64,000 bases of DNA from Ciborinia camelliae (GCA_025890175.1 JANPYM010000008.1:1961650-2025649), one strand, 5' to 3'. Counted from the stretch's first letter, positions 23,443 to 36,304 are shown. Notes: generated from the letters alone by a model not told the origin. Numbers and translations are program-made.

Positions 23443-25402
23443 ATGAGGATGCGTCTGCCTGAGTCTTCTTTATTGGCTCCTCTTAGGCGATGCTACAATA
23501 CTCCTCAATGTCAAGCTGTACGCCTACGTCGGTGGGCCCTACTCAGCTCTTATACCAGAGCATATAGCTCCCAAACGCGACCACAATTATGCACTCGTGA
23601 ACGATCACAGCCCCTGTGGAAATATTGCAGGAGCCATGTTTCTTCACATACTCCAACTGAAAGATCTGCGGAGTTTAAATCAGAAGACGCAAGTACAGAA
23701 GAATGGAAGGAACCCAGTGTCGCAGTTATTGGCGGGGGAATTACAGGTCTCGCCACAGCGTACTATCTCACCCAGATGGCACCACACTTGAAAATCACTT
23801 TATATGAGGAGAGCGAGAGGCTCGGAGGCTGGCTACGGACGAAACATATTGATATGGGAGATGGTGAAGTTGTGTTCGAACAAGGGCCGAGGACTTTGAG
23901 ACCAAACACGCCTGCAGGATTTGTTACCCTAAACTTGGTAGGATTGTGTTCTAATTATTCGTTTTGAAATGTTTTAACTTGGGAATTCCAGATTAGAGAT
24001 CTCGGTCTAACTGACCAAGTGATTACAACGGGCAAATCGTCCCCCGCTGCCCTGAATCGCTTTGTTTATTATCCGGATCGCCTGGTATGCATGCCCGAGC
24101 CTACCCAAGGTTTTTACGCCATTGCCTGGAAAATCTTGACGGAACCTGTTTTTAAAGGGATGTTCAACACGCTATTCGAATATAAAAGACCACGAAGACC
24201 CCTAGAGTTAGAGGACGAATCTGTGGGATCATTCCTGGTCAGAAGAACAGGAGGGACGGATCTTCCAGACAATTTGGTGTCAGCCGTATTTCATGGTATA
24301 TATGGGGGAGATATCTACAAAATGAGTGCGAAGAGTATACTACCCACCCAATGGGGAATGGAGGGTGCATATGGAAGTATCAGTGCAGGAATACCTCAAG
24401 TGAAAAAATTCCGGAATGCGACGGCCGAAGATGAAGAGATGGAGAAGAAAGAGAAGAGTCTCTTTACGGACAATGAGAATGCAATTGTGAATGATGCAAG
24501 TGTTTATACATTCCGCAGAGGAATTAGTACACTTTCTGAAGCACTAGAGTCCTCTTTGCGGAGCAATCCCAATGTTAAAATCAAGCTGGGCGAGTGTGTC
24601 GGAGAAATAAAGTACGACGATGAAAGTGACGGTATCAAGGTATATATGTATCCCATTTCCACTTTCGAATAGCAGCTAAAGTGCCTAGATATACACAGGT
24701 CAGACCGGTAAATTACATGCCACCCACTCTTACGCTATTTCTACTATTTCCGCTCGCACTCTCTCTACCAAAACCTCTTCTTCAGATGATGATTCTTTGC
24801 TTCCTTCACTCGCAGAAACAGAGTCCGTGACAGTCATGGTTGTTAATCTCTACTATCGCGATGAAGATCTTCTCCCAGAACGTGGCTTTGGATATCTAAT
24901 CCCACGATCCATTCCTGTTGAACAAAATCCAGAATTTGCTCTTGGTGTAGTCTTTGATTCAGAAGCTACAGATGGTCAGGATACTATTCCAGGCACTAAA
25001 GTTACCGTTATGTTAGGCGGGCATTGGTGGGACTGTTTTACAGAATATCCCGATGAAGAAGAGGGCGCTTCTATGGCAAAATCAGTCCTAAAACGACACT
25101 TGATGATTGATGAAGAGCCAGAAATGGTACATGTATCTTTGCAGAAAGATTGCATTCCGCAATATACCGTAGGTCATGAGCAAAGGCTGGAGCAAGCACA
25201 TTATGAATTGTTGATCGCATACAAAGGAAGACTGGCCGTAGCCGGAAATTCATACACTGGAGTGGGTGTAAATGATTGCATCAAGGCTGCCAAAGTTGTG
25301 GCAAGCGATGTTGCACGTGGTAACCACGTTACCGGATTGGAGAGATTCACCGAACAAAAGTGGTGGGAGCGCTTGATGAGACAAGGACCTACAAGCAATT
25401 GA
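23443..25402 (+). CDS. HEM14: Protoporphyrinogen oxidase (haem biosynthesis), 613 aa
   Basis: FAD enzyme of the mitochondrial inner membrane that oxidises protoporphyrinogen IX to protoporphyrin IX, the penultimate step of haem synthesis. Exons are 23443-23937, 23992-24639 and 24704-25402; phases join. A long basic, Arg/Ser-rich N-terminus (~1-85) fits a mitochondrial targeting sequence. The FAD-binding Rossmann motif is VAVIGGGITGLATAYYL (~92-110), followed by YEESERLGGWLRT and FEQGPRTLRP, both family signatures. Late signatures are GGHWWD and the C-terminal FAD contact YKGRLAVAGNSYTGVGVNDCIKAA. The acceptor of the second intron was chosen at the second of two nearby AGs because only this keeps the frame (GIK-TGKLHATHS). 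Length is slightly above the usual ~540, owing to the leader. Confidence 0.92.
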
Positions 25403-27540
25403 CAAAATGATATCATGGAGTAAGTCGAGAGATTTTCTCCATGGCTTGTAGTTTACTGAGTTGAGTATATATTACATTAGACGAACATATAACAGCAAAA
25501 CCATGAACATCCTTCTCGGAACCAGATTCATCAGTGCTGAAAATTTGCATGGAATGTTCCAGGCACTATGTACGTCAATATCTCTCAAGATAAACGGTGA
25601 TCCTATCTTACCTTCCAAGCACCCGATCGGTTGTGAGAGATGGCACCTGCTAGCGTTACCTAAGTAGTTGGTTAGAAACTTCTTAGTACCCGGCAAACTG
25701 TGAGATGATGCAGGAATGTAGTTCCCTCGCTATAATCAATCAATATCTGCCCCGTATCGATTCGAATCATAAGTATTCTGAATAAATACTGGACCGATTC
25801 GGAATAAACTTCTGGTATGTAAATAAATATATGAATATATGAATAGACGGTCTATATTTCCATGGATAAGATTATAAGAAAGATAATCAATCCACTTCTT
25901 TCCCATCTTTCATATTGAATCGATCGTCTGCGATATTTCGCGGATGGAATGGAATGAAAGATGAAGAAAAAAGAGGAAATCGTGGTAGGAAAGGGGTTTT
26001 GAAGTTCCTCCCCCCCAGTAAGCGAATGAGCGGGTGAACGAACGAGTGAGTGAATGAACGAATGAATGAATGAATACCTTTTCTGGGGTAACTCTCTTGG
26101 GTAACGAATGGACCTGGGTGGCTAGGTGAGATTACTTGTTTTTTTCTTTCCTTCCTTCCTTGGTAAATCTTGATTTGATCGTTCTGGTTGTCGCGAATTG
26201 CGAATGCTGTTTGGGTTTTATATATATTTTTTTTTACTTTTGCGGTTTCATTATCGATTTTCTTTTGTTTCTCTTTTTTTTAAATTGTTAAAGCAATCGA
26301 TTTCTCAACTGTGTTTTTGGATGGGGTTATTAGGCTAGGTAGGCTAGGTATCGAGGGATGTTGTTATGGAGGGTATGGATGGAGGGATTTTATATTGGTT
26401 TTTGCGAATTATTATAAGTGTGTGTTGATTGTTTGATTGTGCAATTTTGTAATTTTGTTGATAGAAATCTGATGCATTAGCTTGTTGATAGCTTCTCTGT
26501 TGGTGCTGAAATTCGCATGGATATTTATCTGCTCTGGTCTGGTCTAGTCTGGTCTGGGCTGGGAGAGGAAGGTCTGCGAGTAATTATCCAATTTGAATAA
26601 TTCTGAGTAGACACATCAAATAGATCCTGATTTATCGTAAATCGGTTGGTTGGTTGATTCTTTCTGCTCATTCAATTGGCCATTCCAAGAACTTGGACAC
26701 TCTCACCTTCTATCGTGCTGATTCCTCCGAACTACTGGTTGTCTATGAAATGCTGAAGTGGATGGTCCATTTCTCATTCTTAGCGGGTCTGTAACCTGAT
26801 GTTTTGCCCGAATCCTACGGACTTCTTCCGTTGCCTTCTTTATAGCTGTAGCACGCTAAAAAAATCGTAGCAGTAGGTCACCGGTCGATATCACTCATAC
26901 AGAGGGGGGATGGGGGGGTTTCCTTCATCACTGACATCTTAGGGATGGGATTTGCCGTTGATTCAAAGATAGATGTTTGGGATCTCAATGCTATACTGCG
27001 AGGGGAATGAACCTTTCGAAAGGACGGAGAAATCTAAGCACAGAAGTCATTTGAACACCGCAGAGCTCTTCATGGTGTTATTTTGAACATGAATATTTGC
27101 CATTGTATATAGTGAGACGGAAATAATAACTAGGAGACAACAATAAAATATGTTGTCAAAAAAGAAACATTGCGTTCCAGACATCTCACTAAATAATCAA
27201 ACATGGAAAGAACTCGCCAAAAGAACTTAAATGTATAAATTTGGTACTTGTTAACCTGCCATGTAACTCACAAGAATTACAATTGGATTTGTCAACCAGT
27301 CCAACCAAGTTGGACCAAGAGAAAGAAAAGCTAAAAAGCCCCGCTCTGTTTCATCAACCCTGACGCATAGCCCAAACATAGAGTGAGGACAAGAACAAGG
27401 AAATGAAGGGATCTGACTATAATTGTGGTAACCCTTCATATGCTTCATCTCTCAACATCTTATCCTTTCTTAGCTTCATAACACGAAGCCTCCTTGAATG
27501 CCTCATATGTGCCATCTCGTGGTGAAGTTCTCTAGGTTCA
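25403..27540. other. Convergent intergenic region HEM14 / RING gene
   Basis: No gene recognised in 2.1 kb between two convergent 3' ends. Holds GAAT/GAAC tetramer repeats (26032-26077), poly-T tracts (26228-26285) and a CTGGT pentamer run (26533-26558). Confidence 0.5.
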
Positions 27541-29747
27541 TTAGCAGGCCACTATTCCTCTTAGATTAGCTGTCATTCGCGCTCTCGAATATTCAGGCCA
27601 GAAACTTACATCCATACTCATATTCAAATGCGTAGCCTCACTGTGCCAGTAGAGCTCTCTGAAACCCCATTGATCTTCGGTACCCTCATGTGAAACAATA
27701 GGGTGAAGACGGTATTCATTGGTGTCCACAAGGTCGATGTTATCCCATAGGTCTATGCACTCCGGGACAATGCCTGCAACTTCATGGAGCTCCCATGACT
27801 GTATATGCCTACAAAGACTACATCTGAAATCGGGGTTTCCGGTATTATCCCACTGGAAAATCGCGATGTTAGTGTTCACACGTTCTGTTAGAGAGAGGAT
27901 ATAGATATAAAGATTACTTACCGCAGCACGAGCGCAGTCGTAGTGCAACATGTGGTCACAAAAAAAGCGTAACCACAGCTCCCCGGGCTGAAGGTCTTCA
28001 AGGCAGTATGGGCAACTACCGATGAAAGCCTTAATGTGCTTATTTGGGTCATGACTGGCAATTGGGTGGATGGGGAAAATGTTCGCAAACAGATTTGCAT
28101 CAGATTCTGGGTCATTTTCTATCTTTTCTTTGTACTCTGATGCGGCTTGTTCACCTTCAGGTATTTCGGGAGGGATTTTGAGCCTTTCAATGTATTGGTA
28201 AAAGTCGTCAATCTGTTGACGCCAAGTGTCTGTTGAGACGGTGTCGAATACCCAATACAATTGTTTCCTGGCAAGATCAGCATTTTCCTTGGAGACGAGA
28301 TAGAGAGGCTGTGATGTAACTTACCAAGGTCTCTTTTTGGACCAATCTCGTAGGAGCAGGAAATTGCGCCTGTTTAAATTGACCTGCGACATTCTTCTCG
28401 CTAATGCTTGTGCATGCTTTGCTTTGGCAAAATGGGGAACACGATTTTTCACAGTAGAAGGATCATAATTCCTTCTAGTCATCATTTTCACCATCTCCCA
28501 CCATTCGTCTTCGGCAATGATACGATTCTCGTACAAATGATCTTCAACATAGAACCTAAGATTCCTGTCGTCAAAGTCGACAGCACGATCAAGTAGTTGT
28601 GAAGACAAAAGCATAGGCCCGAGTGGATTGACGGTTGTACCCGGTGGATCGCCTCCAAAAGTTTGGGTAAGCTATTTGACTTTCAGTCAGCCAGCAGGAT
28701 TGATTGCAATTGGATAGTCACGACGATACATACCTGAGTCCATGTTGAGCTTACACGATCAGTATCTATATTAAAATCCGATAAAATATAAGGACTGACG
28801 GCGCCTCGCTTTGGAACAGATTCATTGCTGAACTCATTTGCCATTGTTTGTAAGAAGAAGGTCAGAATCTCCAATGTAACTTTAAATCCCGCTAGTTCTT
28901 CAGGAATGTCTCTCGACTCAAGAGGGGCAAAAAGAGTCTCCCGCTCTAGCTGTGCTCTGGCAATCGCGAGGAGTTCTTGAAGTTGATCAATGCCAGTAGC
29001 AAACTCTCCGAAGCTCAACGAACGGTAGTGAAGTAATCTTATCCATGCCCTATGTAGTACCCAGGCTGCCTTTAATGCCGGTTCGTCTATATTTGAGCCA
29101 TCGGGCAATGCCGGTCGTCCCTCCAGGTGGGCATTATTTTTGTCAATGAATCTCAGCATTTTAGTCAAGTAGCCAACGAGGCGAAACATCGCGTTCATAA
29201 TTTTCCAGATCTGTGGCAAGTCTGGATCTTTCGCGAGCGCATTCACCAGGGTATGAAATCGTTGAAGCTTCAACGAAGCTTCATCTCTGTTGACGGTCCA
29301 TGGAGGATGATCAACCGTATGGCCTTCAAATTGATCTGTAAAAAGCCATCCGGAGTTGTCCCCGCTTTCAGCTAAAAAACGCTCGATGAGTCCCTCGCCA
29401 ATATCCACAGTGGCTATTGCTCCCAACAGCCCTATAATATGTTTTGGAGCTTCTTCTCCCAGCATGCTTTGGGCGGTAAATTTAATGTCTGGTTTCGGAA
29501 CTCGCTCGTTGTATCTTTGTATGTGTGTTTGAAGCAACTTCCTTTCCAGCTTTGCCTCCGGCACAGAGTAAAGTTCTCGGGCAACGTCCTCATCGATGCC
29601 TCCTTCCCCGGGCACCCTTTCGGTCTTGAATCTGAGTCTAAGTGCCCTTACTTCCTGAAAATTTTCCCATTGCATCTGCCCGAGAACCACGCGCCGCTGC
29701 CCCGGAGTCATCTCCCTCAAAGCCTCTTCAAAATCATTTTGCTCCAT
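27541..29747 (-). CDS. RING-H2 zinc-finger protein, putative E3 ubiquitin ligase, 672 aa
   Basis: Exons in transcript order are 29747-28734, 28671-28325, 28267-27922 and 27852-27541; all introns are GT-AG and phases join. The first ~530 residues are predominantly helical and match no family I know. Near residues 539-585 is a RING-H2: CPYC, then FCDHMLHYDC, then, across the third intron, CSLC. The ligands are C-x2-C, C-x-H-x2-H-x2-C, C-x2-C, the order expected for zinc-binding E3 ligases. Target and partners are unknown. A GT donor at the codon after MSMD (near 27610) and an AG near 27562 would allow an alternative C-terminus that ends further downstream near 27507; the in-frame stop is used here. 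It is divergent from the dienelactone hydrolase gene, 829 bp away. Confidence 0.75.
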
Positions 29748-30576
29748 ATTGATATCTACAAATAGAGGCTTTTTAGGGAGACAAGGTGTTAGTTGTGGGG
29801 AAGTTTGTGGTAAATTTGAGGATGAAAAGGCATTGTGTAAGCTATATTATTTTCGACACAGATATGATATTGATGCTCTTTGTCCACCCTTGGCTTGCCC
29901 ATCCTTAATCTACGAAATCATGAAAGAAATAGGTCCCCGGATGCGGCAAACCTAGAGTTTAAGATAAAGAGCTTGAACATCTTCTAACATAAAGTTTAAT
30001 TGTTGATAGCACGGCCTTATTGTTCGTCGAATTAATTATATTATTGAAAAGGAGGATTTCGCTTATTCTTTCAAGAAGGCCATTGAATAACAAAATAAAG
30101 GGAAGAGAAGGGAGAAAAAAGAAATCTCGAGTAACCTTGGAAGGAGCATTTTAATGTCAAGCCGGATTTGGTCTGAAAGGGGTGAGATACCATCTGATTG
30201 TCACGAAAATATAAGAACGAATTAAATTGATTTCAGTAGCTGATAGACTTATAAAGAGTATCTATTTGAATATAATACTAGGTAGGTAGGTAGTTCTTTG
30301 CTTAAATAATGTGATGATTTGATGGGCATCCTGCGACACCCACCTCGCAATTAACATCACAATTCCCCGTTATCACCGACAGTCACGTAACTCAAAATCC
30401 CGATCACCAAGGGGGGATTGGATGTTTATATAAACATCAAATCACACTGTTATCAACTCGTCAGATCATTATCACTGGTTTTCAGTTCACACCTCTTGAG
30501 CTAAGCTACTGCAATCAATCCTTACCGCGAATATCATTTACTACTCTTCCCTATAACTCTACTCTTCAAAATCAAG
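29748..30576. other. Divergent promoter region, RING gene / dienelactone hydrolase
   Basis: No gene recognised. Contains TAGGTAGGTAGG near 30280-30293, the palindromic TATA site listed separately, and a C/T-rich leader before the hydrolase. Confidence 0.5.
30421..30438 (+). promoter_or_regulatory. 18-bp palindrome containing a TATA box
   Basis: GATGTTTATATAAACATC is a perfect palindrome with TATATAAA at its centre. It lies about 140 bases upstream of the hydrolase start codon, in a position suited to a core promoter. Confidence 0.5.
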
Positions 30577-31726
30577 ATGGCTGCACAGAACGCTTGCAAT
30601 ACGATCCCACCAGTGACAAAGGTTAACTATAAAACAAAAGGAACCTGGGAAACATTCGCTGGATTGCCTGTCTATGTTTCAGGTGTGTCGACTTTTCATT
30701 TGCATTTGTGGCCGATTCTTTACGCTTTGGTTATGTTTGTTTTCCCTCTTTCCCTGCGATCACTCTTGAACCTCTTTCAGTTCATCTTTCGAGGTCAATA
30801 ATCCCAACCAAGTGCTATAGGTGCATCTAACCCTACAACTGCATTGATGATCATTTATGATGTATTTGGTGCCGCGCCTCAAACTTTACAGGGTGCCGAC
30901 TTATTGGCCGCTGCTCTTGAACCTCTCAACACCGTTGTCATTGTCCCAGATCTCTTCAACGGAAAGGCAGCTCAAGCAGAGTGGTACAAACCTGATGCAA
31001 GTAGGGAGGCCAAAGCTGCCAAAGCTGCATTTATGGAAAGTGCATTTACGATTGAGACATGGGAAAAGCCTGTGGGGGAACTTGTGGTCGATTGTGGAAA
31101 GAAATGGGATGGTTTGAAGGCTTGGGCATGCTTGGGGTTATGCTGGGGTGGAAAGGTAGCCCTCTCCTGTTGAATCAATTTGTTATATTGCCAAGGGCTG
31201 ACACATGTGAGTAGGTTGTCGCGGCTACCTCTCGCGAAGAGACTCCGTGGGCAGTATCTGGCCAAGTTCATCCAGGGTAAACCATTCACTTCATTATCTA
31301 GAATGCCAAGGATAGCGTTGACGTGATGTTTTCTAGTCGACTGACGAAAGAAGATGCGAAAAAGATCACGATCCCACATATTGTTCTTGCTTCAAACGGT
31401 GAAGATGTCAAAGTCGTACAACAGTACAAGGAAATTCTCGAAGCAGGAAATGGTGTCGTCGAGACTTATCCCACCATGCATCACGGGTGGATGGGAACAA
31501 GGGCTAATTGCAAGTATTATTTGCCAAATTTGGCTTGCCAAAAATTAGAAGTTACTAATAGTTATCCTGCCACAGTTGAGAATGAAGACAACCTCAAGGA
31601 ATATATTAGAGGGTATGCAGTCTTTCCCCCTTCCTATGACCGCCTATCAAAGATATCCCCTAATGTCTTTTTGATTACAGGTACGGCCAATGCGCGGCGT
31701 TCTTTGCACAGCACTTGAAGAAGTAG
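30577..31726 (+). CDS. Dienelactone hydrolase-family protein, 252 aa
   Basis: Small cytosolic alpha/beta hydrolase of the dienelactone hydrolase family. Six exons: 30577-30682, 30821-31155, 31215-31276, 31337-31509, 31576-31612 and 31681-31726. The catalytic triad is visible: nucleophile Cys in GLCWGGK (~143), Asp in ASNGED (~190) and His in MHHGWMG (~216). IIYDVFG and PDLFNG are usual family blocks, and the C-terminus YGQCAAFFAQHLKK is also typical. Intron 4 appears to use a GC donor (GCAAGT) with a perfect TACTAAT branch site and a CAG acceptor; this gives the expected RANFENED. No in-frame GT donor gives a family-like join. Length is normal. Substrate is unknown; fungal members are often annotated simply as hydrolases. 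Confidence 0.85.
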
Positions 31727-32857
31727 AACCGGGGTTTTCACAACAGAATCTATGGAGGCAAATACCCTTCTCTAAACCATGCAATCAATCAAGACCGATC
31801 AATCCCAAGTAAGAATTTGAGAGCTTGTGATTTGAGATGGCTTGCCAATTGATTTCTTTTCTCTCCAAGTTACGGCTTTCTTTTGGTAGCCCTCGGAGTA
31901 TTCGTCGTTCCTGTAGGTAGCATGGCTCTGAACCTACAATCCTATATATTTTCTCGGAATGGGCTCCTTAGAGCTCAAATTTTATCCTTATCGAATGTCA
32001 CATCCTGTCTTGCTACATGTTACTCATTTGTTACACACATTTCCAAGTGAATAATTTGCCATCACATCTCTCGATATTGTGCTTACACTTAAACATGAAT
32101 ATAAAACACGATTACTTGATCAAAGAAACACAAATACAGATTATCGTATGAAGATTGGATGTTCTTAGCTGTACACCACAAAGTTCACTTAAACCCCCTT
32201 GATTCTCATCCTCAAATCTCTCAGGTGGGTTTTCCTGCCATTTCCTACAATACCTACCTACCTACCCCTCCATCCCCAAAGCCAAGGTCAAATCTTCGAC
32301 AAAGATCATATACCTAATGATCCATCTCCAATACCTATATCCCTACATACATAGGTAACCTACATGGTACATCCATATATACCTACCTACATCCCGCTAC
32401 CCCGATTCCCATCCCATACACATCCCCATCCTACCCCTTCCAACGTGAAGATTTTAGATTCCGTGAAAACTATATTATATTACATTAGAGGAAGGGGACG
32501 ATATAGATATAGATATAGATGTATATGTATACGCATATAGAACAACAGCATAGCACGCGCGATCAAACAACCTACCTAGGTACCTTATGAACACAAGACA
32601 AGACAAGACAAGAAAAGAAAAGAAAAGAAAAGAAACAGAGCACACGATATACGATATACGAGTTGAGATCTATTCTTCCCTTCCACCCTAGCTAGCTAGA
32701 TAGCTAGGATTCTCCTTCTACAAAGACCGGCTAGCCTGTGCGTCAAATATGGATATGAAAATCTATTTCCTTCCCAGCCCAGATTAGATGCTGCATACGA
32801 TAACAAGCAGAGAGCGAAATCATCTTTTCTTTTCTTCCCTTCCTAACCATCACCCCT
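31727..32857. other. Convergent intergenic region, repeat-rich
   Basis: No gene recognised between two convergent 3' ends. Holds TACCTACC motifs (32255-32270, 32570-32584), a TATAGA hexamer run (32500-32525) and an ACAAG-to-AAAAG pentamer repeat (32593-32635). Confidence 0.5.
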
Positions 32858-34178
32858 TTAAAGATTGGCACTCTCCTGCTGTGTCTTCCTAACGACCTTA
32901 TCGACCGCCTTGGCAAAATAATCAATATTGTTCGTATTTAACCCCGCCATACTGATTCTTCCATTCTTCGTCATGTATACGTGAGCTTCACTTCTCAACT
33001 CCAAGACTTGTTTTTCGCTCAACCCGGTGAATGAAAACATGCCAATTTGTTCAGTAATGTGATTCCATTTTCCGGGTGTTCCCAGTTCCTCTAATTTGCT
33101 TCGGAGTTCCTTTCTCATGGTGATGATCCTTCCGGACATTTCCCTCAAATTCTCTTCCCACTCCTTGAATAAAGCATCATCATTTAAGATTGTGCTTGCG
33201 ATTCTAGCACCATAGGCAGGAGGATTCGAGATTTCCGATCGTTGTAAGATGGCCAATTGACTAGAAATTCTTCCAATATTCTTCTCCGCATCTTTGCCCG
33301 CCCCAGTTACGAAATGGAAACAACCCGTACGCTCACTGTATAATCCCAAGTTCTTGGCAAAGGACTGAGCAATACACAGTTCAAATCCTTGCTCGATAAA
33401 ATAACGAACAGCCCAAGCATCTTTTGCCAAGTCCCCTGAAGCGAATCCTTGGTATGCGCAATCGAAGAAGGGGAAATGTTGTTTTTGTTTCAGGAGAACG
33501 GCAAGTTCTTTCCATTGATCTTGTGTGGGATCGACGCCGGTAGGATTGTGTGCACAGGCATGTAGGAGAATGATACTCCTATCAGGAGCATTTTGAATAG
33601 TATTCTTCATGCCATCGAAATCGAGACCTTTTGTAGATTTGGAGAAATATGGGTATGTAGCGACCGGGAGATGAACATTGGAGAAGATTTGGTTATGATT
33701 TGCCCATGTTGGATTACTGAAGTAAACGGTAGGGGAACCAGGGTAGAATTTCTTGATGAAGAGAGCGCCGAGATGAACGGCTCCGGTGCCGGATATGGTT
33801 TGAACAGAGCAGGTACGTTTATCGGCAAGAGCTGGGGAATCAGCTCCTAGCATGAGTTTCGCAGCGGCGGATGTAAAAGTGTTGAGGCCGGCGATAGGGA
33901 GATATTCGTGATTTAAGGCGGGGTCATTACGAAGGATCTCATCAGCCTGGAAAAGATATATTAGCAGATGTAAAACAATACTTAAAGGGTTCAATTACCT
34001 TCTTAACAACTGGCAGAACCCAAGGTTTTGCATTATTATCTCTATAAGCACCAATACCCAAATCGACTTTTTTATCAAAAGTATCAGCACGATAAGCAGC
34101 CATCAACCCAAAGAGGGGATCTTCTGGGGCTTGTGGAACCGCCTCCTCAGGGAAGCTGGTAGTAGTTAACTGAGACAT
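32858..34178 (-). CDS. Aspartate aminotransferase, cytosolic/peroxisomal type, 422 aa
   Basis: PLP enzyme that interconverts aspartate + 2-oxoglutarate and oxaloacetate + glutamate. Two exons, 34178-33999 and 33946-32858. Family signatures in order are PLFGLMAAYRAD and VDLGIGAYRDN at the N-terminus, SGTGAVHLGA, SNPTWANHNQIF, HACAHNPTGVDP and FFDCAYQGFASGD. The PLP lysine lies in SFAKNLGLYSER (~Lys258), and the substrate-carboxylate Arg in GRISMAGLN near the C-terminus. There is no N-terminal mitochondrial presequence. The C-terminus ends in Ser-Ala-Asn-Leu; ANL is the PTS1 of catalase, and the yeast paralogue Aat2 carries a PTS1, so dual cytosolic/peroxisomal location is possible. Length is normal. 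Confidence 0.95.
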
Positions 34179-35144
34179 GATTTGAAATAATTTGAAGTCT
34201 TTCTTGAGGAGAAGAAGTGGATGATATGGAAAAAGATTGAGGAGAAGGAGAGTGAGAGTGTGTGTGAGAGTGAGTAAAGGGAGAAGATTTAAATGTCATG
34301 ATATTGTAACCTTGGCATAAGCTGGAGCGTCAACATGCGGGACCCGCTTGGCCAAATCTGGGGTGACTTACTTAATGAGAATCCAGCTATTTTGGGGGAA
34401 TACCACCTGGGCACCTAGGCAGGCAGGTCTTGTTCGTATTAAAGTTCAGCTAATGGTAAGCAATATTTGAAAACCAATCAAAATGTACAGGCAAGAGTGA
34501 AAGAAGGTTTGCCAGTCTTGGGAGACAACCTGGATGGACAATAATGGACAATACCTAAGGTTATCTTTTATACTGTAAAAATATTATTAATGTCTAATGG
34601 ACCGAGGTATACCTAATATATATATATATATATATATAAAATAATATAAATAATACTGTACGTATAATTCCCCATACTCCATACTTCCATACTCCAGAGT
34701 TTGGCCCGAGGGATTTCTATAATTAGGTCGGTACGGGAATCCATTACAGAAATGTCAAGATTCAACACTTCAACATAAGAGAGTCATCCTTAACCCCTCG
34801 GAATCCCGTCAATACTTCCCTAGGTCGGCAATGTGGTTCAAATGCATGTGCCGACCCATAAATACATATGCAATCCCTGCGATGTGATAGATATCCTTTT
34901 ATGACTTTCGGGTACCTGACCAAGCAAGCTGGAGTCCACGGGTCACGATAATAATAATTGGATGGGTGGGCAGGGCAAGGCAGGCAGTTTTACTATGTAT
35001 GTGAAGGGAATAGAGATCATTGGTGCGGCTCTACGGACTAACAATTCGCGTTATCTACTGGATATCATATCTCCACCACCACTTTTCAACCTCCACCTCC
35101 ACCTCCGCTTCATATCAGGAACTACCTTCAGTACAGTAATAAAT
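34179..35144. other. Intergenic, AAT promoter side
   Basis: No gene recognised. Contains a (TA)n tract at 34617-34638 and a perfect 8-bp inverted repeat GGTCGGCA/TGCCGACC (34823-34830, 34849-34856). Confidence 0.4.
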
Positions 35145-36304
35145 TCATATCACTAGATCCCATAAAACTAAAAAGGCACTAAGCCCACATGATGCATAGA
35201 ATACATACTTTGCTGTACTCTTTCGTTCAGTTGCCCTTTTCAGTTCTTTATTACCTCCTCCAACATTCTCCGTAGTTTGATGAGATTGTTCGGCAAGGAT
35301 ATCGATTTGTTCCGCTTGTGATGCTACGCTATTCAAAAGTTGTGTCTGAAGCTCGGAAATTTCGATCAGGGACTTTTCTGCAGTTCTGTAAAATAGTCAG
35401 TATACAATCAATAACCATCCGCAAGAACCTTAGAACATACTTGACTTGATCTAAAGTACTTTGATAGTGTTTCAACATATCATGATTCTCTTGCTCAAAC
35501 ATCTGTATTTGTTCCGGACTCAACTCCTGTTGAGGAAATGAGGGTTGTGGTTGTGATTGTTCCTCCAGATGAGCAGTCCCACTCGAAGAATATTTCGTGG
35601 ATGCCGATTCTCCAAAGCTTCCCAAATCCGGCATCATGGCTCGAGATTTTGCAAGATTACTCTTGTTCTTCTCCATCTCCCTCATGATTCTCTTCTCCAT
35701 CATTGAAGCTTGAAGACTTCCACATTCTGAAAGCTTCTGCTGTAAATACCACACAACGCTATCTCGATGGATTTTGATTGCATTTAATTTTGCTTCTTCC
35801 AACTGTTGCTCCATGGATTTTGATTGTTGACCACCTCCTGCTGCCCAATTCCCGAACCGCCCCAAAGTTTTAACATATTTATTTTGTATAATGACCATCT
35901 CAGCAGTATGTCGTATTCCTTCAGCCTCATCCATACTTCGTATACTGACATTTAGTCCTCGTAATAATTTCTTCGTTTCGGCATCGATTTCTTCGCGTTG
36001 GCGATCGTTTAAGTATCGCCATTGTTTTGTTTTGGAAGATATATTGGTTCGCCTTGGAGGAGGTGCTGTTGAGAGGTAGGATTGTCGAATATCCCTTAGA
36101 TAGCTATTCAATGAAGCTATGTGCGAATTCTGATAAAGACCATAAGTAAGTAAAATCTGCGAAAGGGTTCTTACTATGACATACTATTCGATATGCCTCC
36201 TTCAAGAACTCATCGATATTCTGAAGGGTCAAAGAGGGATCTGCTATAGAAGGAGCATTAAGCTCTTTCAGCAATCTGTTAAATTCAGGAGTGAGGTCTG
36301 TCAT
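35145..36304 (-). CDS. UFE1: ER SNARE, syntaxin 18 / Ufe1, 349 aa
   Basis: Tail-anchored t-SNARE of the endoplasmic reticulum that receives COPI vesicles from the Golgi. Exons in transcript order are 36304-36185, 36129-35441 and 35385-35145; phases join. The N-terminus (MTDLTPEFNRLLKELN) and helical region match the syntaxin-18 N-terminal domain. A variable Gln/Pro-rich linker (EEQSQPQPSFPQQ) precedes the SNARE helix (~265-325: SLIEISELQTQLLNSVASQ, then TTENVGGGNKELKRATERKS, a family hallmark). A single membrane helix (YVFYASCGLSAFLVLWDLVI) ends the protein, as expected for tail anchoring. Confident family assignment. Confidence 0.9.
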
